Shown: positions 1-8,218, counted from the stretch's first letter. The stretch: DNA of 25,609 bases from JAQCEJ01 sp040881995 (GCA_040881995.1 JBBECD010000128.1:1-25609); one strand, 5' to 3'. Made by a program: numbers and translations. Notes: a model not told the origin generated them from the sequence alone.

Positions 1-128
1 GCTGCGCGGCCACCCTCTCCCGGTGGGCGAGGGTTTGAATAGCGCAACTTCAAAAAACATAAGCGAGGGCGTTCTATCACAAATAATCGCACCAACCTGC
101 TCCCTCGCTTACGCTTCGGGTTACAATG

Positions 129-179
129 GGATGCCGACCACCTGTCAATCGAAGATTGACGCCATCCTGATTGGCATCC
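129..179. repeat. nested inverted repeat
   Basis: An outer pair GGATGCC (129-135) / GGCATCC (173-179) encloses a perfect inner hairpin GTCAATC-GAA-GATTGAC (144-160). It abuts repeat copy A, which begins at 181, and may be part of a larger mobile or regulatory repeat unit. No gene overlaps it. Confidence 0.55.
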
Positions 180-180
180 G

Positions 181-262
181 CTCTCACACGACCGATTGTG
201 CTTGTAAAAAACGGCTCAACTTCAGCAGACACCCGCCACGCACAGAGGTTGTGCCAGGATCA
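181..262 (+). repeat. interspersed palindromic repeat, copy A (82 bp)
   Basis: This is one of three related copies in the window (others at 10175-10257 and 11073-11154). Shared blocks include CTCTCACA near the left end, ACCGATTGTGC (ACCGGTTGTGC in the others), a central AC-rich part, GCACAGAG and a right-end AGGAT. The ends are imperfect inverted complements (CTCACACGACC against GGTTGTGCCAG, 8 of 11 pairs). It is the most divergent copy and lacks the TAAGAGACTCT lead-in of the other two. Confidence 0.75.
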
Positions 263-293
263 CGAAACCATAACGGCAACCCCTTAACGAAAA

Positions 294-322
294 CGAGCCA
301 CAGGCTGAAAACCTGTGGCTCG
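294..322. terminator. perfect 11-bp hairpin, possible terminator
   Basis: CGAGCCACAGG (294-304) pairs perfectly with CCTGTGGCTCG (312-322) around a 7-nt loop. On the minus strand it is followed by GTTTTCG, a short T-run, so it could end minus-strand transcription coming from the gene that stops at 575, about 250 nt away. It could equally be a repeat element. Confidence 0.4.
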
Positions 323-487
323 CTCGTTGAAACAGGAAGATCCTGCCGGGGTGGCGATGAGCGGACGCTGTAACCTTATGCGGGGCGACAGTCCGACATG
401 CTCCCGTTGAATTGAATCGGCTGGTGCGGGAGGTCGTACCGACTCAGTTCCGGACATCCCTGTTTCGTCGTGTTTTGAAGTTGATCC

Positions 488-568
488 GAGCGGCGGGGTT
501 TATCCCCGTCGTCTTGCCGTGCAGAAAAAGGATATAAGACGGCGGGGGTAAACCCCGCCGCTCTTTTT
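488..568. repeat. long inverted repeat with T-run (terminator-like)
   Basis: GAGCGGCGGGGTTTA at 488-502 is complementary to TAAACCCCGCCGCTC ending at 563, and the arms continue inward with few mismatches to CGTCTT / AAGACG, leaving a loop of about 20 nt. On the plus strand the stem is followed by TTTTT (564-568), as in an intrinsic terminator, but no plus-strand gene precedes it. It sits 6 bp beyond the stop of the minus-strand gene at 575, so it may end that transcript or be an interspersed palindromic element. Confidence 0.6.
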
Positions 569-574
569 GGGGAG

Positions 575-1807
575 TTATTGCGGCGACTTGGGGAGTTCGG
601 TCGTCAACCGCTCGCGGGACAAGCGCGATTGCTCGGCGTTCATTCCTGCCAGATCGGGCCGGGCCGCCTCCGTCGTCGACGTGTATGACGCCGGGCGGCT
701 GATCAAGGGAAACTTCAGGCCCCGCTTGGGAAGCCGCCGAACGTTATTTGCGGCGGAGAGGTTCTGCTCCGCCGAACCGTCAAATGCAATGGCCCGTTGT
801 TTTCGCGGCCCCGGCCTGGTTGCCGGCGCGGTTTCTTTTTCTTCACCGGTGAACGGGACAGGAACCGTCTGCGACGGCGGTGCCTGGCGACCTGCCGGAA
901 CATCGTTGGATCCGGAGGTCTCGGCTTCCGCGTCGTCCGGGCTTTGCGAGCGAATCAACAATTTCTGATCGTCGGGTTGTGCGCTGTTCGTGGCCAGCGA
1001 TCCGGCGTCGATGGCCGCGGAGGCCGGCTCACCCGCCATGACCCAGGACTGCCATTCTGTTTCGAGCGACTTCACGCTGGTGTATTCGTAGTGACGTTTG
1101 AGGGCGCGGTCCCATCCCGCCTGATGAGCTTCGTCGAGAAACTTGACAAACTTCGATTTGCCGCCGCGGTCCACGAGAAAATGAGCGAGCGTGTAACCCT
1201 CGGCGTAGAGCATGAGGACTTTCTGCATTTCCTGCGGATATTCCTTAATCGTCAGCAGCGTTTTGAGTGGAATCTTCGTCCGGTCGCTGATCAACTGCTG
1301 CGCCAGCAGACTTTGCCGCCGGCGTTCCGATTCGTGTTCCACCAGCGTGGCGGCCCCTTCGTCGGCCCAGCGCGGCAGCGGCCGGCGAAAGTGAGTCGCG
1401 AAAACCGTATGACTGATTTCATGCGGCAGAACCGAATCGAGAATCCGCTCGAGCGATCCTTGAATCCGCATGTTCCAGTTGTAAACTTCGCCGCGGTCGA
1501 AGGTGAACGTCGTGGCCCCTCCCGCGCCCATCGTTCCCACCGTCACCGTAATGGGACACGGCTGGCCCCACGGTTTGAATTCCATACCCAACCACTCGAT
1601 CGCCAGTTCGCGGCGATAGACCTCGGCGGCCTCGCCCACCTGATGGGCGATTTCGGCGGTCGCGGCATGAACGACGAAATTCTTCGTGCGTTCGGTCGCG
1701 GCTTGCAGCGGCGCGGCGAAGAGCATTCCGCTCGCCAGGGCTCCGATCACCAGCACGCATTTCACAAGCGGCAGCGGGCATCGATGATTGCAAAAATTCG
1801 CGTTCAT
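575..1807 (-). CDS. secreted gluzincin-like (HExxH) protein
   Basis: A 410-residue protein with a signal peptide: a charged N-terminus, a hydrophobic core at about 16-32 and an Ala-rich cleavage region near 36 (PLQAA). HEISH at 129-133 followed by an ADEGAA segment with Glu150 is the arrangement of HExxH...E zinc peptidases of the MA-like (gluzincin) type. Residues about 40-265 form the conserved part; about 275-410 are Pro/Ser/Arg-rich and probably disordered. The ATG at 1807 is preferred over the ATG at 1816 and the TTG at 1825 because AAGGA lies 8 nt upstream of it. Planctomycetes encode many such proteins of unknown substrate. Proteolytic activity is inferred from the motif. The gene stands alone, with inverted repeats beyond its stop. 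Confidence 0.75.
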   Translation of the reverse strand: MNANFCNHRCPLPLVKCVLVIGALASGMLFAAPLQAATERTKNFVVHAATAEIAHQVGEAAEVYRRELAIEWLGMEFKPWGQPCPITVTVGTMGAGGATTFTFDRGEVYNWNMRIQGSLERILDSVLPHEISHTVFATHFRRPLPRWADEGAATLVEHESERRRQSLLAQQLISDRTKIPLKTLLTIKEYPQEMQKVLMLYAEGYTLAHFLVDRGGKSKFVKFLDEAHQAGWDRALKRHYEYTSVKSLETEWQSWVMAGEPASAAIDAGSLATNSAQPDDQKLLIRSQSPDDAEAETSGSNDVPAGRQAPPSQTVPVPFTGEEKETAPATRPGPRKQRAIAFDGSAEQNLSAANNVRRLPKRGLKFPLISRPASYTSTTEAARPDLAGMNAEQSRLSRERLTTELPKSPQ

Positions 1808-2445
1808 TTCCGTCATCCTTGACAAATCGCGGAATCAATCTCCTGCCGAATCATCACCATCGGCAAGTTTTTTCACTGCAAGTCCTGGAATGCTTTTCAG
1901 AGGCTATCCGGAAAGTTGGCTCGGACACAATTCGTGGTATCGAGGCGATGCAATGGGCACAACATCTCGTAGGACTGCCAACATTTCCGGATAGATTCTC
2001 AGTCGTCGCCGGCAAGTTTTCTGCGGCCTTGCCGGCAACCCGCTTCAACAATGCGGGACAACACGCTGCACATCTCGGCGGAAAAACGGGGTCGATCACT
2101 CCAGCGGGACGGGTCTTTCGTGCGGGAACGCCGAATGAAGAAAATTCAAACGGCGGAGTCCTGAGAGAGGTATTCCCTCCAAAGCAAGAACCGGTCCAAA
2201 GTCGAAAAAACCGGTGATCCCTCCCCGCTGATGTATCGCAAGACCATATCCAACCACGCTTTGCAATTTTCGATCGGTAATAAGAATGCACGCGAGCGAT
2301 TGAGACGTCGCGCGTGCGAATGTAATTGTTACAAGTGAAATCTCGCTTGCGTCGGCCGACATTCGTGCTCGGAAAACGACGTGCGGCGAGGACGTCGTCG
2401 GGCGGCACCGGGAACCTGCTACATATACCGGCTTAGGTTGCGCGC
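1808..2445. other. gene-free interval with hairpins
   Basis: Open frames on both strands here (1819-2217 plus, 1854-2408 minus) overlap each other, have Arg/Cys-rich composition without motifs, and lack convincing ribosome-binding sites, so no gene is called. The interval holds a 91-bp inverted repeat (1904-1994) and a 9-bp perfect hairpin (GCCGGCAAG 2008-2016 / CTTGCCGGC 2028-2036). CGGCAAGTTTT also occurs twice, at about 1861 and 2010. A small palindrome TGTAA-TTG-TTACA lies at 2321-2333. The promoter of the minus-strand gene starting at 1807 should be here, but no clear -35/-10 pair stands out. Confidence 0.55.
1904..1994. repeat. 91-bp inverted-repeat element with 17-bp arms
   Basis: CTATCCGGAAAGTTGGC at 1904-1920 is the reverse complement of 1977-1994 except for one extra A in the right arm. 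The 56-bp centre has no long complementarity. The arms are too long to be expected by chance in a gap of this size. It could be a MITE-like remnant, a structured RNA or a recombination site. No coding capacity is seen inside. Confidence 0.65.
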
Positions 2446-2489
2446 AAAAAAAACTGGACCGAAACAGCGTGGGAGCCGTTTCGGTCCAG
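2446..2489 (-). terminator. intrinsic terminator of the small Cys/Asp-rich protein gene
   Basis: CTGGACCGAAAC (2454-2465) and GTTTCGGTCCAG (2478-2489) form a perfect 12-bp stem with a 12-nt loop. Read on the minus strand, the stem is followed at once by eight T residues (complement of 2446-2453). It lies about 165 nt past the stop of the minus-strand gene at 2654-2977. Confidence 0.85.
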
Positions 2490-2653
2490 GTGGAGTTTAA
2501 GGTTTGGGATGTCGGTCGCGTTCAACGCGGCGGCGGATTGTGATCCGCCGCCTCACCAAACTTTGGAGGTTCATTTCTCTACCCGTGTGCGGACGATGAT
2601 CCAGTGGATGAATCGCGAAGTGGTCGACCGTCGTACGGGTTTCGAAATTGACG

Positions 2654-2977
2654 TTAAGCACTCGCGTCTTCAGCCGGTTCCGGAGCGGCGGGCGCCGCTT
2701 CGTCCGATGGGGGAGGAGCCGGTTCCCCGTCTTCCGGTGCAGGCGCCGGAGCCATGCCGTCGGCCGGAGTCGGCGCATCTTCGTGCGTCGCGTCGTAAGC
2801 GTCGTCGCAGCAGCAGTCGTCGTTTCGCCAGCGGCTCATGTAGCCGCGAGTGTTATTGAACATCCGCTGAAAACGACAGCGGAAATTGCTGTTGCCGAAC
2901 AATCCCGCCTCGGTCGAGGTCGGCACAATCAGGCTGGCGCATGCGAGCAAGCAAGCAAAAATGAGTGTCCGTTTCAT
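2654..2977 (-). CDS. small exported Cys/Asp-rich protein
   Basis: A 107-residue protein beginning MKRTLIFACLLACASLI, a typical signal peptide with likely cleavage after STEA (about residue 24). The mature part has a short Arg/Phe/Asn-rich segment, then a striking DDCCCDD cluster, then an acidic Pro/Ala-rich tail (about 55 residues) that is probably disordered. The ATG at 2977 has GAAGGA 6 nt upstream and places the signal peptide first, so the 18 codons upstream are excluded. A strong terminator follows, making this a monocistronic gene. I do not recognise a family. The Cys/Asp cluster could bind metal or form disulphides, but this is inference only. Confidence 0.75.
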   Translation of the reverse strand: MKRTLIFACLLACASLIVPTSTEAGLFGNSNFRCRFQRMFNNTRGYMSRWRNDDCCCDDAYDATHEDAPTPADGMAPAPAPEDGEPAPPPSDEAAPAAPEPAEDASA

Positions 2978-3616
2978 GTCAGTCCTTCTACAACCGTAAT
3001 GGCTGCGGTATGAGTTAAGCTTTGACTCCATGTATCGTTTGTAGATACGAGTCTCGCCGGCGCACGGAGATCGCGTTCAATCGATGCCGTGCGGTGGACG
3101 AATCAAGGGCAGGTCGATAGGCGGAACGAAAAGCAGGTTCAGGGGTTTTTCTGCGGAGTAAAAAGTGGCGGCGATGCGGGCGGGAATGGAGTCGATGAAT
3201 CGGCGAAAATTCGCGGTCAGAAAAAAGGCGAGGCTGTTATCGGCTTTTTCCTCCCCGGCTTTTCCAAAAACATCGAATCATACCCGCAAGCATCAGGGTG
3301 ACCGTTTCGAAAAATGAATCACCCGTCCCACGCGATTGCGATTGCGGCCCATCGCTTGGCCCGCGCCCGATGAGGCAGCGCTGTCGTTCGTGCGAACGAC
3401 GTCGCGTGACGCTTGAGATATCGTCATTCAACCGGACGAGAATCCGCGAAACGTGGCGATTGCCGAGACTCCGCCGCGAATTGCCGCGGCGGGCGTCGCA
3501 CAAGTCTTTTCTCAACGCACATAAGCAATTTCAGCAGACTTTGACCAGCAGCGCGGCCTTCCCTCAGTCGGACGACGATCACATTCCGCACGGCTTGACT
3601 GAAATGGAGGTTCGAT
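2978..3616. other. gene-free interval between two minus-strand genes
   Basis: No protein-like open frame was found; those present are short, Arg-rich and overlap on both strands. It should hold the promoter of the small exported-protein gene (5' end at 2977) and the 3' flank of the M28 peptidase gene. One palindrome stands out at 3383-3400 (GTCGTTCG-TG-CGAACGAC). No clear intrinsic terminator was found after 3617. Confidence 0.5.
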
Positions 3617-5212
3617 TCACGGTTTCGGCGAGTTTGCGGTTTCCAGCGGTTTCTCCGCCGGCTCGTCATCGAACGTCACCGTGACTTTCTCCAGCCGGCC
3701 GTTCCGCTCGCGCAGCAGTTCCACCGATCCCGCCGACGCGGAAACCAGTTCTCCAAAATGCCGGCTGTCACGGACATCGACGTTCGCGACTCGGCTGATT
3801 CCGTCGCCGGCCTTGAGGCCCGCGACATCCGCCGGCGATGCGGGATCGACGCGAACCAGCGTCACCACGCCCGGCTCGGCGGGATCAACCCGCCACGCGA
3901 CTCCCAGTCGAATCGGATTTCCGTTGAGTTCCGCCGTCACCGTCCGCGTTTCCGTTTCACCCGTTCGCTGCAGCACAAACTCGACGGGATTCCCGGCTCG
4001 TGCCACAAGACGCACGAAAGGCGTCGACGGCGTGATTTCGATGCCGTTAACTTTGAGAATTCGATCACCGGCCCGCATTCCCGACCGGTCGGCGGGGGAA
4101 TCGGAGCGAACCTGTTCGATCTCGATAATCCCCTCCCCTTCCAACTCGGGGCTCCACGAGACCCCCAGCCGCGGCGGTGCCGGCGGCGCGGGGCGGTTTT
4201 GCTCGGCCTGAACAGTCGAAGTCTCCGACTTCGACTCGGCACGAAACGTCGGGAGTCCGTCCGCGTTCGCCGCGGCGACGGCCATCTGGAAAATCAGCCG
4301 TGTGACCTGTTCCATTCCTTGCCAGTTGAGTTTTTCGGGATCGTCGCTGGGACGGTGATAATCGTCGTGCAAACCGGTGTGCGGCATCAGGAAGGGAATC
4401 CGCTTTTCATAAAACGGATAATGATCGCTGTCGCGCTTGATCGTCCAGTCGAACACAATCTCGACGTCGGTCGTCCGATTCCGTTCGGCGATCCATTGCC
4501 GAAGTCCGGGGGCCGTTCTCACGCCGTACATCGTCAGTCCCTGCGTCGGCAACCGGCCGATCATATCCAGGTTCACGTACAAACCGATGGACGAGAGGGG
4601 AATCGTGGGCGCATCGATCCAGTATTCCGAGCCGAGCAGTCCTTTTTCCTCCGCATCCCAAAACGCGAAGAGAATCGGGCGCTTCAGTCTCAAAGGCTGC
4701 TGCGTCAGGGCTTTGATCACTTCCACCAGCCCCGCGACGCCGCTGGCGTTGTCGTCGGCGCCGTTATGAATCTGGCCGAGCGGTCCGAAACTGTTCTGCG
4801 AATTGCCGTAGCCGACGTGATCGTAATGCGCGCCGATGACGACGAATTCTTCCGCCAGTTGCGGCTCGCCGCCCGGCAGGTATGCCAGCAGATTGCGGTA
4901 ATCGTCGCCGAATTCCTGCGTGTAGAACCCGCTGTCCCCTTTGGCCTTGAGTCCCGATTTCTTGATGACGTCGAGCAGATACGCCCCGGCGGCGCGTCCC
5001 CCTTGCGATCCCGCCTCGCGGCCTTCGAGCGTGTCGCTCGCGAGAAACAACGTGTGCTTTTTCAATCCGTCGGCTCGAATCGAATTCATCGCGGCGTTGA
5101 TAAGTTCGAGTTCGCCGGCCCGGAGAGACGAAGGAATTCCACGGCAGAGCGCCGCCAGACAAATCAGGCAGAACAGCACGCGGACGCGACGGCGGAATGC
5201 ACGGTTTGGCAT
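3617..5212 (-). CDS. M28 family zinc aminopeptidase with two PDZ domains
   Basis: A 531-residue exported peptidase with a basic N-terminus and hydrophobic core (about 11-23). Residues about 40-315 form an M28 domain with the co-catalytic zinc set visible: HYDH (H129, D131), DDNASG (D153), DAEE (E188/E189), LDMIGR (D216) and YHRPSDD (H286). After a Pro-rich linker (about 330-347) come two PDZ domains, about 348-427 and 435-515, each with a GLKAGD-type loop. M28 enzymes release N-terminal residues from peptides; the PDZ pair probably recruits or orients substrate in the periplasm. An upstream in-frame ATG at 5281 and a longer frame to 5404 exist, but 5212 puts the signal peptide first, has GAGAAG about 9 nt upstream, and avoids overlap with the divergent gene at 5397. 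Confidence 0.85.
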   Translation of the reverse strand: MPNRAFRRRVRVLFCLICLAALCRGIPSSLRAGELELINAAMNSIRADGLKKHTLFLASDTLEGREAGSQGGRAAGAYLLDVIKKSGLKAKGDSGFYTQEFGDDYRNLLAYLPGGEPQLAEEFVVIGAHYDHVGYGNSQNSFGPLGQIHNGADDNASGVAGLVEVIKALTQQPLRLKRPILFAFWDAEEKGLLGSEYWIDAPTIPLSSIGLYVNLDMIGRLPTQGLTMYGVRTAPGLRQWIAERNRTTDVEIVFDWTIKRDSDHYPFYEKRIPFLMPHTGLHDDYHRPSDDPEKLNWQGMEQVTRLIFQMAVAAANADGLPTFRAESKSETSTVQAEQNRPAPPAPPRLGVSWSPELEGEGIIEIEQVRSDSPADRSGMRAGDRILKVNGIEITPSTPFVRLVARAGNPVEFVLQRTGETETRTVTAELNGNPIRLGVAWRVDPAEPGVVTLVRVDPASPADVAGLKAGDGISRVANVDVRDSRHFGELVSASAGSVELLRERNGRLEKVTVTFDDEPAEKPLETANSPKP

Positions 5213-5260
5213 ACGATGACACTTCTCGAGATGACGCGGAGCCGGAAATTCTGCGATCGC

Positions 5261-5296
5261 TTGCTGCGAAACGCGACGCATATGGTATAAAATACC
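5261..5296 (+). promoter_or_regulatory. candidate promoter with palindromic -10 in a divergent gap
   Basis: TGG-TATAAA (-10 at 5286-5291 with an extended TGn element) lies inside the perfect palindrome GGTAT-AAA-ATACC (5284-5296), with a weak -35-like TTGCTG at 5261 (spacer 19). It is about 100 nt before the lipoprotein start at 5397. Because the -10 is palindromic, the same bases could serve the minus-strand M28 gene (start 5212). No experiment supports this. Confidence 0.4.
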
Positions 5297-5396
5297 CGTC
5301 GTAAGATAATCGATGACGAGAGGGCGGTATAGCCGCAGTTCAAAAAAACGCCTCATTACGCCGTCACCGAGCAAAGACCGCCAAAGGACATGAGGT

Positions 5397-6164
5397 ATGA
5401 ACATCTATCGCCGGCTGACAAACTGTGTCGTCATACTCTCGACGGTGTTTTACGCGGCAGGATGCTCCGATAAGGATTCCGTCTCACCGGTGGCCGCTTA
5501 CAGCGACTTGCCCGACGACGCCATTGTCTTCAGGGATCAAGTCGACTCCAACGTTTCCTTCGACTCGAACCTGAAAGACCTCGTGTTTTTAACGCGCGAC
5601 GGAAAATCTCAGCCGCTGCGCGACTATCTGAATGAAAAAATGGTGATCCTCGTGATGACGCGCGGGTATGCGGGATCGATTTGCCCTTATTGTTCGTCTC
5701 AGACCTCGCGATTGATCAATAATTATCAGAAATTCGTGGATCGCCAGGCGGAAGTCGTCGTGGTTTATCCGCTGGAAAAACCCGAAGACACGCCCCGGCT
5801 CGACGAGTTTCTCAAGTCGATAGAAATTCGGACGAACATCCCCGCTCAAAACACGCCGTTCCCCATCCTGTTGGATGTCGAACTCAAAGTCGTCGATCAA
5901 CTCGGCATTCGCGCCTCGCTGTCGCGGCCGGCAACGTATATTCTCGATCGGAGCGGGCAGGTGCGGTTTGCCTACGTCGGCCAATCGCTGGCCGACCGCC
6001 CCTCCGTCCAGGCGCTGCTCGACCAGCTCGATCAACTGAAATCGGAAGCGCAACAAACGACGTCGGATCGCAGCGACGAAAAACGGACCTCCTCGCGGCC
6101 GCTTCACGACGCTGTTTCGGAGGGAACGACGCCGTCCCGCCGGAGAAAGGACGCCCGAGGATGA
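5397..6164 (+). CDS. redoxin/peroxiredoxin-like lipoprotein
   Basis: A 255-residue protein. The N-terminus ends in lipobox YAAGC with Cys23, so it should be lipid-anchored on the periplasmic side. Residues about 57-205 look like an AhpC/TSA-type thioredoxin fold: an ILVMTRG strand, then SICPYCSSQ with a CPYC pair at 96-99, and later PATYILDRSGQVRFAYVG. Such proteins reduce peroxides or disulphides through the first Cys. The last 50 residues are charged and probably disordered. AAAGGA lies 8 nt before the start. The stop overlaps the start of the kinase gene in an ATGA (6161-6164), so the two are translationally coupled. It might sense redox state for the kinase, but that is inference. Confidence 0.8.
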   Translation: MNIYRRLTNCVVILSTVFYAAGCSDKDSVSPVAAYSDLPDDAIVFRDQVDSNVSFDSNLKDLVFLTRDGKSQPLRDYLNEKMVILVMTRGYAGSICPYCSSQTSRLINNYQKFVDRQAEVVVVYPLEKPEDTPRLDEFLKSIEIRTNIPAQNTPFPILLDVELKVVDQLGIRASLSRPATYILDRSGQVRFAYVGQSLADRPSVQALLDQLDQLKSEAQQTTSDRSDEKRTSSRPLHDAVSEGTTPSRRRKDARG

Positions 6165-8116
6165 CGGCGTCGCTCGATCCGCACTGGGCCGGGTTTCTGC
6201 AAACCGCCGGGCGGCTGAATCTGCTCAGCGCGGAAGTCGTCGCTCAATTGACGGACGAATCGAGAATCCGTCAGCGCTCCCCCGCCGAACTCGTCGTGCA
6301 GCGAGGATGGCTGAATCCCGTTCAAGTCGACATCGTGACGACGTTGATGCACCCGACGACGACCATTCCCGGTTACGAGATTCTCAGCGTCATCGGTCAG
6401 GGAGGAATGGGAGTCGTCTATCGGGCGAAACAACTGAATCTCGATCGCATCGTCGCCCTCAAGACGGTGTTGTTCAGCCAGTTGGGAGATCAGAACGTCC
6501 TCGGCCGGTTTCGGCAAGAGGCGATTACCGTCGCCAAGCTGCGGCACCCCAACATCGTCGCGGCGTACGATTTCGGCCAGCACGAGGGCCGCTTGTATTT
6601 TGCGATGGAGATGATCGAAGGACATGATCTCGACGCCGTCATTCGTCAAAACGACACCCTGGATGCCGGGACGTCGCTGGGATTGTTGCGTCAAACGGTG
6701 GCCGGTTTGGCGCACGCCTCGCAGATGGGCATCGTGCATCGGGACATCAAACCGGCGAATCTGTTGCTGGTCGAAACGCCGGAAGGGTATGCGCTGCCGA
6801 ACGGTCTGCCGATGGTTAAGATCGCCGATTTCGGACTGGCGTTTCTGACCGCCGAATCGGACTCGCGAACGCGGTTGACCATGAACAACGCCGCCGTGGG
6901 GAGTCCGAATTATCTGGCTCCCGAGCAATTGAGCGGCCAACCGGTCGATCATCGAGCCGACGTCTATGCTCTCGGGGCGACGTTGTATCACATGTTATCG
7001 GGCCGTCCTCCGTATGCCGCCGAGAACGTCGCGCAGATCATCACGCAAAAGCTGTCGGGACATTTTAAACCGATCGCGCGCCTGCCGGATTCGCTCAATC
7101 AATTTCTGCAATCGCTGATGAAAGTCGATCCCGCCGAACGTCCGGCGGATTACGGCTTGATCCGCCAGGAGATCGACCGGCAGACGACAACGCTGGTTCC
7201 CGAAATGATTTTTATTTCGGCGGGAAGGCCGTCTCTGACGGCCGCGCCCGATCTGTCGGACGGCGTGCGACAACAACAAGGCGGCGCACGTCAGGATGGG
7301 AGCGAATCGCGGGGAACGAGAACGCATCTTCCGCTGGAGACGCAGCCCATCGATCCTCATGTTAAACGGCATGACGTGGAGACGACGCTGATCATGCGGC
7401 GTGCGTCGCATCGTCGCCGGTCGATAATCGGCGTTCTCGCCGGAGTTCTGGCGGCGACGGGAATTTTCTACGCCCTTTGGGGGCAGCGGGAATCGGAACG
7501 TCCTCAACCGCAGCGGACGCTGACGCGCGGGGAGTGGGTCGATCATCTGTTCGATGGGCGGACCCTCTCCGGCTGGAGCACCGTTTCGGGGGGATGGTCG
7601 ATCAAGAACCACGAAGATCTGGGCGCCGTCCTCTCCGGTGAGCGCGGCACCATCCGTCGGCAACTGATTCGTAGGGGAAACGTCGGGGCGTCGTCGTTCG
7701 GCGGTTTGGAGAACTATATCCTCACATTGCTGGTGACGTTGCATCAGGCCGAACGTGTCATGCTGGAATTTGGGTTGAAGGAGGATTCCAATAATGTTCA
7801 TCCGCGGCTCGTCCTGCGGATCGGGCGGCAGGGACTGCAACTCGGCCGCCAGGGGGACGACGCGAAATCCTTCGTGCCGTTATCCGGCGAAGTGGCCTAT
7901 AATCTCGACCCTCTGTCGCCAGTCGAAATCCAGATCGAACGCCAGCAGCGCGACTGGTGGGTGATATTGAACGGCAAGATTCTGGGGATCCTTCCCATCG
8001 AGCCGGACGACGAGTTGCCGGAATTTCGATTGACGGTCGAAGGAGGCCCCGCCTTCTTTTCCGATTTTATAATCCAGGAACTCCAGAGTTCGGCAAACCC
8101 GGCAGATGAACATTAG
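6161..8116 (+). CDS. membrane Ser/Thr protein kinase with C-terminal DUF1080-like domain
   Basis: A 651-residue protein. A helical N-terminal module (about 5-65) precedes a complete Hanks-type kinase domain (about 72-345): glycine loop IGQGGMGVVY (78-87), K101, E120, HRDIKPAN (193-200, catalytic D195), DFG (223-225) and SPNYLAPEQ. All catalytic residues are present, so it should be active. A linker leads to one transmembrane helix (about 421-440), which puts the kinase in the cytoplasm and residues about 455-645 outside. The outer part starts with LFDGRTLSGWS, typical of the DUF1080/3-keto-disaccharide hydrolase concanavalin-like fold, here perhaps a glycan- or ligand-binding sensor. It is coupled to the redoxin-like gene by ATGA, with AAAGGA upstream. 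The target is unknown; the FHA protein at 20765 could be a partner. Confidence 0.9.
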   Translation: MTASLDPHWAGFLQTAGRLNLLSAEVVAQLTDESRIRQRSPAELVVQRGWLNPVQVDIVTTLMHPTTTIPGYEILSVIGQGGMGVVYRAKQLNLDRIVALKTVLFSQLGDQNVLGRFRQEAITVAKLRHPNIVAAYDFGQHEGRLYFAMEMIEGHDLDAVIRQNDTLDAGTSLGLLRQTVAGLAHASQMGIVHRDIKPANLLLVETPEGYALPNGLPMVKIADFGLAFLTAESDSRTRLTMNNAAVGSPNYLAPEQLSGQPVDHRADVYALGATLYHMLSGRPPYAAENVAQIITQKLSGHFKPIARLPDSLNQFLQSLMKVDPAERPADYGLIRQEIDRQTTTLVPEMIFISAGRPSLTAAPDLSDGVRQQQGGARQDGSESRGTRTHLPLETQPIDPHVKRHDVETTLIMRRASHRRRSIIGVLAGVLAATGIFYALWGQRESERPQPQRTLTRGEWVDHLFDGRTLSGWSTVSGGWSIKNHEDLGAVLSGERGTIRRQLIRRGNVGASSFGGLENYILTLLVTLHQAERVMLEFGLKEDSNNVHPRLVLRIGRQGLQLGRQGDDAKSFVPLSGEVAYNLDPLSPVEIQIERQQRDWWVILNGKILGILPIEPDDELPEFRLTVEGGPAFFSDFIIQELQSSANPADEH

Positions 8117-8218
8117 CAGGGATGGCTGTCGCTTCGGGTTGCCATTCCAACCCCTCAAACGAAGTTTGACGTGACAGTAGTTGAATCCCATGCCGGACGA
8201 CGGGTAGAATAACGGTAA

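Larger units (their letters stand above)
1..574. other. gene-free, palindrome-rich intergenic region
   Basis: No convincing coding sequence is visible. The stretch is a patchwork of inverted repeats: a hairpin at 13-33 (CCCTCTCCC against GGGCGAGGG, one mismatch), a 9-bp inverted repeat AAGCGAGGG at 61-69 against 102-110, a nested hairpin at 129-179, copy A of an interspersed repeat at 181-262, a perfect 11-bp hairpin at 294-322, and a long inverted repeat at 488-568. The 116-codon open frame at 23-373 crosses all of these and has no recognisable protein character. The region lies downstream of the minus-strand gene ending at 575. Confidence 0.7.

Noticed and set aside
1819..2408. Overlapping open frames on both strands in the gap after 1807
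   Set aside because: They overlap each other, span a 91-bp inverted repeat, and lack motifs and convincing ribosome-binding sites.
3383..3400. GTCGTTCG-TG-CGAACGAC palindrome as a LexA/SOS box
   Set aside because: The half-site order is reversed compared with the CGAAC...GTTCG Gram-positive-type box and no SOS gene follows; kept only as an unexplained palindrome.
3758..5290. 510-codon plus-strand frame opposite the M28 peptidase
   Set aside because: The minus strand encodes all M28 metal ligands and two PDZ domains; the plus product is Arg/His-rich and featureless.
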